Origin: Mycobacterium sp. URHD0025
GTDB lineage: Bacteria > Actinomycetota > Actinomycetes > Mycobacteriales > Mycobacteriaceae
NCBI RefSeq assembly: GCF_000426065.1
Contig: NZ_KE384491.1
Coordinates: 703,018 to 756,939, forward strand
DNA: 53,922 bases
Reading direction: 5' to 3'
The notes under the pieces were generated by a model. It did no database searches, was not told the origin of the DNA, and saw nothing but the letters and a program-made list of their open reading frames with translations. The first letter of the stretch is position 1. Each line of letters opens with the position of its first letter. This document shows positions 34,790 to 42,060 of this stretch, in pieces. The position numbers were made by a program, and so were the translations under genes.

Positions 34790-35653
34790 GTGTCAGTGTT
34801 CGTCGACATCGTTCCCGGCGAGGCCGAAACCGGCTCGCCGCGCCCCACTCCGTCCTCCAACCGGTGGCGCGCCCGGCTCACCCGCTCGGCATTGCCGCTG
34901 TTGTCGGTCGTGGTGTTCTTCGCGGTATGGCAGGCCGTCGCGTGGGCCGGGATCTGGAACCAGACGTTCGTGCCCTACCCCTCGACGGTCTGGCGTGCCT
35001 TCGTCGACGTCTCGACCACCCATGACGGGGCCCGCGGCTACGCGGGATATCTGCTCTACGAACACCTCTACATGACGTTGCGTCGCGTATTCGCCGGCGT
35101 CGTCTTGGGAGTGGTCATCGGTGTCCTTCTGGGACTGCTGATGGGCTCGGTCGGATGGCTGCGCAGTGTGCTCGAGCCGTGGCTCACCTTCCTGCGAGCT
35201 CTGCCACCGCTGGCCTATTTCTTCCTGCTGGTGATCTGGCTCGGTATCGACGAGGCACCCAAGATCACTCTGCTGGCACTCGCAGCGCTGCCGCCCGCCG
35301 CGGTGGCCACCACGGCGGCCGTGGTCGCCGCACCGGTCGGGCTGCAAGAGGCGGCGCGGGCGTTGGGCGCCACCCGGTCACAGGTGATCCGTGACGTCGT
35401 GGTGCCCTCGGCGCTACCCGAAACCTTCACCGGGATCCGGCTGGCCGTCGGCATGGCGTACTCGTCGGTGGTGGCCGCAGAACTGTTCAACGGCATCCCC
35501 GGAATCGGCGGATTGGTCAAGGACGCAAGCAATTACAACAACACACCGGTCGTACTGGTCGGGATCTTCGCCATCGGGATCTCGGGTCTGGTGATCGACG
35601 GAGGTTTGCGGGCCGTTGAGCGACGTAGCGTCCCTTGGATCGGAAAGGTCTGA
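34790..35653 (+). CDS. ABC transporter permease (taurine/sulfonate type, TauC/SsuC-like)
   Basis: A 287-residue permease from the GTG at 34790, with six or so membrane helices. The EAA loop is QEAARALGATRSQVIRDVVVPSALPETFTGIRLAVG. This is the BPD-transport family of taurine, nitrate and sulfonate importers. Upstream in-frame ATG at 34730 adds residues unlike the family, and a second GTG at 34796 is possible. It is the first gene of an operon permease-binding protein-ATPase, the reverse of the common order. Substrate likely a sulfonate, inferred. Confidence 0.85.
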   Translation: MSVFVDIVPGEAETGSPRPTPSSNRWRARLTRSALPLLSVVVFFAVWQAVAWAGIWNQTFVPYPSTVWRAFVDVSTTHDGARGYAGYLLYEHLYMTLRRVFAGVVLGVVIGVLLGLLMGSVGWLRSVLEPWLTFLRALPPLAYFFLLVIWLGIDEAPKITLLALAALPPAAVATTAAVVAAPVGLQEAARALGATRSQVIRDVVVPSALPETFTGIRLAVGMAYSSVVAAELFNGIPGIGGLVKDASNYNNTPVVLVGIFAIGISGLVIDGGLRAVERRSVPWIGKV

Positions 35654-35658
35654 AAGAT

Positions 35659-36690
35659 ATGAAATTCAAAGCCTTGATGGTGGCAGCCGTCGCATCGGCC
35701 CTGGCGCTGTCCGGCTGCGCGGTCGACCACTCCGGGCAGGACGCCCAGAAGCCCACCATTCGCCTTGGCTACCAGTCCTTTCCGAGTGGGGACCTGATCG
35801 TCAAGAACAACAGGTGGCTCGAAGAGGCACTGCCCGATTACAACATCAAATGGACGAAGTTCGACTCCGGGGCCGATGTGAACACCGCGTTCATCGCCAA
35901 GGAACTGGACTTCGGTGCACTGGGCTCGAGTCCCGTGGCGCGCGGGTTGTCGGCCCCGCTGAACATTCCGTACAAGGTGGCCTTCGTGCTCGACGTCGCC
36001 GGTGACAACGAGGCCCTGGTGGCCCGTGACGGCGCAGGCGTCAACTCGATCGCCGACCTGCGGGGCAAGCGCGTCGCCACCCCGTTCGCATCCACCGCGC
36101 ATTACAGTCTGCTGGCTGCGTTGGCGCAGAACGGCTTGTCGGCCAACGATGTTCAGTTGATCGACCTGCAGCCTCAGGCCATCTTGGCGGCGTGGGACCG
36201 GGGCGACATCGCGGCGGCCTACAGCTGGCTGCCCACGCTCGACCAGTTGCGCAAGTCCGGCAAGGACCTGATCACCAGCCGGCAGTTGGCCAAGGACGGC
36301 AAGCCGACACTGGATCTGGCCGCCGTGTCCGACGAGTTCTCCACCGCTCATCCCGAGGTCGTCGACGTCTGGCGTCAGCAGCAGGCCCGCGCCCTCAACG
36401 TCATCAAGAACGACCCGCAGGCCGCGGCAAAGGCGATCGCCGCCGAGGTCGGGCTCAGCCCGGAAGACGTTGCCGGACAACTCAAGCAGGGTGCCTATCT
36501 GACCCCGGCGCAGGTGGCCTCACCTGAGTGGCTGGGCACCGAGGGTGCGCCCGGGAACATCGCGGCCAATCTGCAGAGCGCGTCGCAGTTCCTGGCCGAT
36601 CAGAAACAGATCCCGGCCGCCGCGCCACTGCAGAGGTTCAAGGACGCCGTCTACACGAAGGGATTGCCGGATGTCATCACCAAGCAGTGA
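35659..36690 (+). CDS. lipoprotein substrate-binding protein (TauA-like)
   Basis: A 343-residue lipoprotein. The signal has lipobox LSGC with Cys at about residue 20. The body is a NMT1/TauA-type binding protein, with IRLGYQSFPSGDLIVKNNRWLE and the pocket pattern FGALGSSPVARG and GKRVATPFASTAHYSLL. The QAILAAWDRGDIAAAYSWLP segment is typical of the family. It sits between permease and ATPase, and its stop overlaps the ATPase start by 20 bases. Real ligand not known; taurine or an alkanesulfonate is inferred. Confidence 0.87.
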   Translation: MKFKALMVAAVASALALSGCAVDHSGQDAQKPTIRLGYQSFPSGDLIVKNNRWLEEALPDYNIKWTKFDSGADVNTAFIAKELDFGALGSSPVARGLSAPLNIPYKVAFVLDVAGDNEALVARDGAGVNSIADLRGKRVATPFASTAHYSLLAALAQNGLSANDVQLIDLQPQAILAAWDRGDIAAAYSWLPTLDQLRKSGKDLITSRQLAKDGKPTLDLAAVSDEFSTAHPEVVDVWRQQQARALNVIKNDPQAAAKAIAAEVGLSPEDVAGQLKQGAYLTPAQVASPEWLGTEGAPGNIAANLQSASQFLADQKQIPAAAPLQRFKDAVYTKGLPDVITKQ

Positions 36691-37459
36691 CACCTCCGGC
36701 GGCCTGTCGATCAAGAACGTCGCACACCGCTACGGGCGCGGCTCGGACGAGGTCACCGCGCTCGGCCCGGTGGATCTCGACGTCGAACCCGGCTCGTTCC
36801 TGGTCCTGGTCGGTGCTTCGGGGTGCGGCAAGAGCACGCTGCTGCGCCTGATCGCCGGTTTCGAGACGCCGTCGGAGGGCGAGGTCCAGGTCTCGGGCGG
36901 GCGCCCGACGCCCGGGGTCACTTCGGGCGTGGTGTTTCAGCAGCCGCGGCTGTTCCCGTGGCGCACCGTCGGCGGCAACGTGGACCTGGCGCTCAAGTAC
37001 GCCAACGTGCCGCGTGAGTCACGGCCCGAGCGTCGAGCGGAGATACTCGAACGCGTCGGGCTGGAAGGCACAGCCAATCGCAAGATCTGGGAGATCAGCG
37101 GCGGGCAACAGCAGCGGGTGGCGATCGCGCGGGCGCTGGCCGCCGAGACGCCGCTGTTCCTGTTGGACGAGCCGTTCGCGGCACTGGACGCGCTGACCCG
37201 CGAGCGGTTGCAGGAGGATGTCCGCCAGGTGAGCGCGGAGTCCGGTCGCACAACGGTTTTCGTGACACACAGCGCCGACGAGGCGGCGTTCCTGGGCTCC
37301 CGGATCGTGGTGTTGACGCGCCGGCCCGGCAAGATCGCGCTGGATCTGCCGGTCGATCTGCCGCGCAGCGGCGTCGATGCGCATGAACTGCGGCGCTCAC
37401 CGGAGTACCTCAGATTGCGGACGGATGTGAGTGAAGCCGTGAAGCTAGCCGCGGCGTAG
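36671..37459 (+). CDS. ABC transporter ATP-binding protein (TauB/SsuB-like)
   Basis: A 262-residue ATPase. Walker A is GASGCGKST, the signature ISGGQQQRVAIARAL, Walker B LFLLDEPFAALD, and the H-loop VFVTHSADEAAFL. It belongs to the TauB/SsuB/NrtD group. ATG at 36671 lies inside the end of the binding-protein gene. It ends the operon, which is followed by a long hairpin before the convergent hydrolase gene. Confidence 0.93.
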   Translation: MSSPSSDTSGGLSIKNVAHRYGRGSDEVTALGPVDLDVEPGSFLVLVGASGCGKSTLLRLIAGFETPSEGEVQVSGGRPTPGVTSGVVFQQPRLFPWRTVGGNVDLALKYANVPRESRPERRAEILERVGLEGTANRKIWEISGGQQQRVAIARALAAETPLFLLDEPFAALDALTRERLQEDVRQVSAESGRTTVFVTHSADEAAFLGSRIVVLTRRPGKIALDLPVDLPRSGVDAHELRRSPEYLRLRTDVSEAVKLAAA

Positions 37460-37469
37460 CCGGGTGCGC

Positions 37470-37526
37470 CGAAAGTGACGCCATGGTCGTAAAACCGCGT
37501 GGGCAACGACCATGGCGTCACTTTCG
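37470..37526. terminator. long perfect hairpin between convergent genes
   Basis: The arms 37470-37490 and 37506-37526 are perfectly complementary over 21 bases (CGAAAGTGACGCC against GGCGTCACTTTCG), with a 15-base loop. It lies between the ATPase stop (37459) and the hydrolase stop (37539) and suits a bidirectional terminator. There is no U-tract on either side. Confidence 0.65.
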
Positions 37527-37538
37527 ACGGGCGTCGCG

Positions 37539-38399
37539 TCAGGCCCGCCGCTGCAGGAAATCGTCGATCAACGCGGCGACCTCGTCGACATGCGTCTCCA
37601 GCAGGAAGTGCCCGCCGGCGAGCAAGTGGATCTCGGCGTCGACAGCATCCTTGCCGAACGCCCGGGCACCGTCGGGGCCGAAGATCGGATCACCCTCGCC
37701 CCACACGGCGAGCACGGGAACCGCACTGCTGCGCAGGTATTCGTGCAGCGCCGGGTACAGAGGTGCGTTGGTGGCATAGTCACGGAACAGTTTGAGCTGC
37801 ACCAGATCATTGCCCGGGCGGCCCACCATCGCCGCATCGTGCACCCAGGTGTCCGGGCTGACCAGACTTTCGTCGGAAACCTCGGTCAGGTACTGCCATT
37901 GGATGCCCTCGACGCTCAATGCGGTCCGCACTCCCGCCTCGGTCTCCGGGTTCTGCTCGCGCTGGTAGGCCCACACGCCGGTCCAGAAGCTCTCGACGAA
38001 GCCTTCGTCGTAGCCGTTGCCGTTCTGGCTGACGATCGCGGTGATGGCTTCCGGATGCCGCAGTGCGAGTCGCCAGCCGATCGGGGCGCCGTAGTCCTGG
38101 ACGTAGATCGCGTAGCGGGACACCCCGAGTTGGTTCAGCAGGCTGTCGGTGAGGTCGGCGAGGGCGTCGAAGGTGTAGTCGAACTCGGTGACTGCCGGTG
38201 CATCGGAGTGTCCGTAGCCAAGGTGATCGGGTGCGATGACGTGGTAGCGGTCGGCCAACCGGGGAATGAGGTCGCGGAACATGTACGAGCTCGTCGGGAA
38301 GCCGTGGAGCAGAACGATGGCCGGTGCGTCCGGTGCGCCGGCCTCACGGTAGAACAGCCGCTGCCCGTCGACGTCGGCGAAGCGATGGTGAACCGTCAT
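37539..38399 (-). CDS. alpha/beta hydrolase with Asp nucleophile (haloalkane dehalogenase/epoxide hydrolase type)
   Basis: A 286-residue hydrolase. It has VLLHGFPTSSYMFRDL (HGxP oxyanion motif) and nucleophile elbow VQDYGAPIG, where Asp takes the place of Ser. The base His lies in LAGGHFLLETH. The Asp nucleophile is seen in epoxide hydrolases and dehalogenases, so ester hydrolysis is less likely. It is divergent to a CGNR-type regulator gene with 85 bases between; GGTTAG repeats there may be operators. Substrate unknown. Confidence 0.85.
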   Translation of the reverse strand: MTVHHRFADVDGQRLFYREAGAPDAPAIVLLHGFPTSSYMFRDLIPRLADRYHVIAPDHLGYGHSDAPAVTEFDYTFDALADLTDSLLNQLGVSRYAIYVQDYGAPIGWRLALRHPEAITAIVSQNGNGYDEGFVESFWTGVWAYQREQNPETEAGVRTALSVEGIQWQYLTEVSDESLVSPDTWVHDAAMVGRPGNDLVQLKLFRDYATNAPLYPALHEYLRSSAVPVLAVWGEGDPIFGPDGARAFGKDAVDAEIHLLAGGHFLLETHVDEVAALIDDFLQRRA

Positions 38400-38484
38400 G
38401 TCTAACTCCCTTAACTGGTTTTGGTGGTTAGTGACATTCAACGTCGGACCGAATAACCTGTCAATAGCAATTTGGAGGTTAGGT
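38400..38484. promoter_or_regulatory. divergent promoter region with GGTTAG repeats
   Basis: CTAAC (38402-38406) pairs with GTTAG (38427-38431), and TAACCT (38454-38459) with AGGTTA (38476-38481). The motif GGTTAG thus occurs in both orientations in 85 bases between the hydrolase and the CGNR gene. It may be the binding site of the CGNR protein. Confidence 0.45.
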
Positions 38485-39012
38485 ATGGAGCTTCTGGAGT
38501 TGGGTCTCGGGGACGAGGCCCTACTGCTGGATCTGCTCAACACGACGCCGGTGATCGATGGGAGGCAGTGCGACATCCTCGCGGAACGCGTGCCGGCGCG
38601 GGACTGGCTGCGTGAGCACGCGGCGACGGAAGCCGAACTGACCGACCTCGTCGCGGCCAGGAACGTGCTTCAGGCGGTGGTGCGTGGGGACGAGACAGCG
38701 GCTGCGTTGGAGCCGATCGTCAACGGGGTGGCCCTGCGGGCGCGCGCCACGGAAGGTGGCGTCAGATGGGATCTTGACATCGACGACGCGCGGCGCGGTG
38801 CCGTGCGGGCCGTCCTGGCCTGGGACGCGTTGCGGGTCGCGAGTCCGGGGCGACTACGCGCGTGTGGGAATCCGGACTGCCGGTTGTTCCTGATCGATCG
38901 GAGCAAGCCGAACACCGCACGCTGGTGTTCGATGGCTACCTGCGGAAACCGCATGAAGGCGCGCCGATATCACCAGCGCGCCCGGAATACGAAGACTGAC
39001 GAACAGTCCTGA
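38485..39012 (+). CDS. CGNR zinc-finger regulator (ABATE domain)
   Basis: A 175-residue protein. The N-terminal part (about 1-130) is an ABATE-type domain with LLDLLNTTPVIDGR. The C-terminus is the CGNR zinc finger: RACGNPDCRLFLIDRS, then ARWCSMATCGNRMKARRY, with four Cys as zinc ligands. These are putative stress-response regulators. ATG at 38485 follows GGAGG 9 bases upstream. It is divergent to the Asp-nucleophile hydrolase, which is the obvious target. Confidence 0.88.
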   Translation: MELLELGLGDEALLLDLLNTTPVIDGRQCDILAERVPARDWLREHAATEAELTDLVAARNVLQAVVRGDETAAALEPIVNGVALRARATEGGVRWDLDIDDARRGAVRAVLAWDALRVASPGRLRACGNPDCRLFLIDRSKPNTARWCSMATCGNRMKARRYHQRARNTKTDEQS

Positions 39013-39123
39013 TTACACCGGGGGGTAGGCCGGCGGCGGGTAAACGCCACGCAGACCCCAGGCCAGCCACGGGAAGAAGAAGTCGCTCTCGTCGCTGAGG
39101 TCGTAGTCAGGATTCGGATCCAT
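39013..39123 (-). CDS. short hypothetical protein (36 aa)
   Basis: An ATG on the minus strand at 39123 opens a 36-codon frame with an acidic N-terminus (MDPNPDYDLSDESD), an aromatic centre (FFFPWLAWGLRG) and a Pro/Tyr-rich end (VYPPPAYPPV). The composition is not random-looking. No strong ribosome-binding site is seen. It lies between the CGNR gene and a tetR gene, converging on the former. Function unknown; whether it is real depends on conservation. Confidence 0.45.
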   Translation of the reverse strand: MDPNPDYDLSDESDFFFPWLAWGLRGVYPPPAYPPV

Positions 39124-39187
39124 GCCCGGAGTCTAGTCGTAGAACGCAAGGCCGGAACAGGGTCGCGCGCGGAATTGCCTACACTCT

Positions 39188-39203
39188 TCAACCATCTAGT
39201 TGA
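39188..39203. promoter_or_regulatory. TetR-type operator dyad upstream of tetR at 39250
   Basis: TCAAC-CATCTA-GTTGA is a perfect inverted repeat with 5-base arms, 46 bases before the tetR start. Autoregulation is the simple reading. Confidence 0.5.
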
Positions 39204-39249
39204 TTGATTTCCTGGGCAAGGTCCGGGCGATGCTGATAGTGAGTGTGCT

Positions 39250-39927
39250 ATGTCATCCGATGCAGAGGGCGGGCGGGGCCGCGGCGGCGCGGCAGCCAAC
39301 GGGACATCCCGCCGTGATGAACTGCTGACTGTCGCGGCCAAGCTGTTCGCTGCCCGTGGCTATCACGGCACCCGGATGGACGATGTCGCCGAGGCTGTCG
39401 GCCTCAACAAGGCCACGGTCTACCACTACTACTCGAGCAAGTCGCTGATCCTCTACGACATCTACAAGAGCACGGCGGACTTCACCGTCGAAGCGCTGCA
39501 CGACGACCCCACCGCCTCGGCGCGGGAAACCATCTACAACTTCACCCGGCGGTTGCTGGTCGGTATCGCCAACGACCTGGAGCGCGCGGCCGTGTACTTC
39601 CAGGAGGGCCCCTACATCGCGGAGTGGTTCACCGAGGAGCAGGTGGCCTACATCCGCCACGCCGAGACCCAGGTCTACGAGCATGTTCGCGACGTGATCG
39701 ACCGGGGCATAGCCAGCGGCGAGTTCTACGACTGCGATTCGCACGTCCTGGCGCTCGGCTACATCGGGATGACCCTGGGCTCATACCGCTGGCTACGCCC
39801 CCACGGCAGACGGACCGCCAAGGAGATCGCCGTGGAGTTCAGCACGGCGCTGCTGCGCGGGCTGATCCGCGACGAAATCGTGCGCAACGACTCCCCACTC
39901 GGTGTCGACGTCAACCAGACGTCCTAG
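39250..39927 (+). CDS. TetR-family regulator
   Basis: A 225-residue regulator. A Gly/Arg-rich N-terminus precedes the HTH (DELLTVAAKLFAARGYHGTRMDDVAEAVGLNKATVYHYYSSKSLIL). The effector domain has a TetR_C pattern seen in lipid-metabolism regulators (FQEGPYIAEWFTEEQ). It starts from ATG at 39250 and is followed by an SDR gene 15 bases after its stop. It may control this SDR and itself through the dyad at 39188. Confidence 0.86.
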   Translation: MSSDAEGGRGRGGAAANGTSRRDELLTVAAKLFAARGYHGTRMDDVAEAVGLNKATVYHYYSSKSLILYDIYKSTADFTVEALHDDPTASARETIYNFTRRLLVGIANDLERAAVYFQEGPYIAEWFTEEQVAYIRHAETQVYEHVRDVIDRGIASGEFYDCDSHVLALGYIGMTLGSYRWLRPHGRRTAKEIAVEFSTALLRGLIRDEIVRNDSPLGVDVNQTS

Positions 39928-39942
39928 GACTCAGGGGTGACC

Positions 39943-40716
39943 ATGACTGATCTGTTCCGTCTGGACGGCAAGGTGGCCGTCGTCACCGGGGGCGGCCGTG
40001 GCATCGGTCTGATGATGGCCCGGGGCCTGTTGCAGGCTGGGGCGTCGGTGTACGTCTCGAGCCGCAAGGAGGCCGAGCTGGCCGCGGCGGTGGACGCGTT
40101 GTCCCCGCTCGGCCGGATCTCCGCGGTGCCGGCCGACCTCGGGACCGCCGAAGGGGTTGCCGCGTTGACCGCGGCGGTCACGGGCCGCGAAGACGCGATC
40201 CACGCGTTGTTCAACAACGCGGGCGCGGCCTGGGGCGCGCCCTACGAGCAGTTCCCGGAGTCCGGCTTCGACAAGGTCTACGACGTCAACGTCAAAGGCG
40301 TGTTCCTGCTCACCCGCGCGCTCACCCCGTTGCTGAATTCCGGTGCCACCGAAGAAGATCCGGCTCGCGTCATCAACACCGGCAGCATCGACGGCATCGT
40401 CGCGCCCGGCAAGGGGCGCGACAACTTCTCCTACAGCGCCAGCAAGGCCGCGGTGCACATGCTGACCAAGCATCTGGCCGGCGAGCTGGCCCCGAGGATC
40501 CTGGTCAACGCCATCGCGCCGGGGTTGTTCGAATCCCGGATGACCAAGGAGATGCTGCGCGCCGGATCCGATGCTGTGGGATCGGCCCTGCCGCTCGGTC
40601 GCATCGGGCAGCCCGACGACATCGCGGGCATCTCGGTGTTCCTGGCCAGCCGGGCCAGCGCCTACATCACCGGGGCCGTCATCCCCGTCGACGGCGGCGT
40701 GAGCACCATCAGGTGA
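39943..40716 (+). CDS. short-chain dehydrogenase/reductase
   Basis: A 257-residue classical SDR with TGGGRGIG, FNNAG, NTGSIDG (Ser), YSASK (Tyr, Lys) and the C-terminal PVDGG. It has an Ile/Leu substrate loop after APGLFESRMT. ATG at 39943 is preferred to GTG at 39937 because AGGGG stands at proper spacing before it. It forms an operon with tetR. The 3' end overlaps the convergent DoxX gene by 8 bases. Substrate unknown. Confidence 0.88.
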   Translation: MTDLFRLDGKVAVVTGGGRGIGLMMARGLLQAGASVYVSSRKEAELAAAVDALSPLGRISAVPADLGTAEGVAALTAAVTGREDAIHALFNNAGAAWGAPYEQFPESGFDKVYDVNVKGVFLLTRALTPLLNSGATEEDPARVINTGSIDGIVAPGKGRDNFSYSASKAAVHMLTKHLAGELAPRILVNAIAPGLFESRMTKEMLRAGSDAVGSALPLGRIGQPDDIAGISVFLASRASAYITGAVIPVDGGVSTIR

Positions 40717-41089
40717 CGGGCAGGGTGAACCAGCCCCAGGCCAAGAAGGCGAACACGCCGAGATAGACGACGTCGCCGGCCATGTAGAGCCACTCGCTGC
40801 GACGGAATCTGGTCGTGGCCGCGCCCGCCATGAACAGTGCCAGGCCGCAGGCGGCCAGCGGTGTCAGCACCGGTACGACGCCCACCGCGACGGGAAGCAC
40901 CAGGCCGACTGCGCCGACCAGTTTGATGGTCCCGATTGCCTTGAGGTGACCGTCACCGAAGTCGTCGACCCAATGCTGGGTCTTACCCATCGACCGGTAC
41001 TTCTCCCGCGACGCCAACAGCATGGTGGTTCCGCCGGCCGCGTACGCCGCCCCGGCGATGATGGTGATGATCCAGAGAGTGATGTTCAT
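40709..41089 (-). CDS. DoxX-family membrane protein
   Basis: A 126-residue protein with four hydrophobic segments, as in DoxX-like proteins: WIITIIAGAAYAAGGTTML, then KAIGTIKLVGAVGLVLPVAVG, a third, and VVYLGVFAFLAWGWF. It is divergent to the ECF sigma factor gene with 80 bases between the starts. ECF41-type sigma factors are commonly next to such a small target gene, so it is likely under that sigma factor. Function in redox stress is reported for some family members. Confidence 0.82.
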   Translation of the reverse strand: MNITLWIITIIAGAAYAAGGTTMLLASREKYRSMGKTQHWVDDFGDGHLKAIGTIKLVGAVGLVLPVAVGVVPVLTPLAACGLALFMAGAATTRFRRSEWLYMAGDVVYLGVFAFLAWGWFTLPVT

Positions 41090-41169
41090 TGCGCGCTCCG
41101 TTTCGTGGTTACGTCCAGCCGTTCCGGCTCGTCACTCTTATGACGGATCCGCACGAGGAGAGGTAACGC

Positions 41170-42051
41170 ATGACGCCCGACGCATCACTGGCGGAGACAT
41201 TCGAGCAACAGCGCCCGCGGCTGCTCGCCGTGGCTCACCGCGTCCTCGGTTCACGGGCTGACGCCGAGGACGCCGTCCAGGAAGCGTGGGTGCGGCTGTC
41301 CCGTCAGGACGCGGACACCATCGACAATGTCGCCGGATGGCTGACGACGGTGGTGGGCCGCATCTGTATCGACACGCTGCGAGCACGTACCAGCCGCGCC
41401 GAAGTGTCCGCCGTCGACATACCTGAACTCGTCGTCACCGAGGACGTCGACACACCGGAGGACGCCGCGGTGCTCGCGGACTCGGTCGGGCTGGCGATGC
41501 TCGTCGTGCTGGGATCGCTGCGCCCGGACGAACGGCTCGCTTTCGTCCTGCACGACATGTTCGCCGTGCCGTTCGCCGAGATCGGGCAGATCCTCGACAG
41601 GTCGAGCGATGCCGTCAAGATGATGGCCAGCCGGGCGCGCCGGAAGGTGCAGGATGTGCCGCCGCCCGCCGGCGGCCGCCGCCGCAAACAGGAGCAGCGT
41701 GAGGTTGTCGACGCCTTCCTGGCCGCCGCGCGGGACGGCGACTTCGAGGCACTGTTGCGCGTGCTGGATCCCGACGTCACGTGGCAGCGGTACACGGCCG
41801 CCGGCGTCACCGTCGGGGCCGGACGGGACGCCATCGTCTCTGCGGTCCGGCGCGGCCAGGGCACCCGTGTCGTGGCGCGGCGAGTGTCGGTCAACGGCGA
41901 GCCAGGAATTCTGGCGTGGGGGCCGACTGGCCGTCCGCTCGGCGTGATGGCCTGCGTGGTCGAGGGGGACCGGCTGGTCGGGATCGTGTCGATCGTCGAT
42001 CCAGGACGGCTGGCGCGGATGTCGCTGCCCGAGCCACCCGCCGACGATTAA
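41170..42051 (+). CDS. ECF sigma factor with SnoaL-like C-terminus (ECF41/SigJ type)
   Basis: A 293-residue sigma factor. Region 2 has RLLAVAHRVLGSRADAEDAVQEAWVRL, and region 4 has LRPDERLAFVLHDMFAVPFAEIGQILDRSSDAVKMMASRARRKV. The last 110 residues form a SnoaL/NTF2-like domain (VVDAFLAAARDGDFEALLRVLDPDVTW) that, in ECF41 proteins, regulates activity in place of an anti-sigma factor. No anti-sigma gene is near. GAGGAGAGG precedes the ATG. Divergent DoxX gene is the probable target. Confidence 0.9.
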   Translation: MTPDASLAETFEQQRPRLLAVAHRVLGSRADAEDAVQEAWVRLSRQDADTIDNVAGWLTTVVGRICIDTLRARTSRAEVSAVDIPELVVTEDVDTPEDAAVLADSVGLAMLVVLGSLRPDERLAFVLHDMFAVPFAEIGQILDRSSDAVKMMASRARRKVQDVPPPAGGRRRKQEQREVVDAFLAAARDGDFEALLRVLDPDVTWQRYTAAGVTVGAGRDAIVSAVRRGQGTRVVARRVSVNGEPGILAWGPTGRPLGVMACVVEGDRLVGIVSIVDPGRLARMSLPEPPADD

Positions 42052-42060
42052 CCTGGCCGC

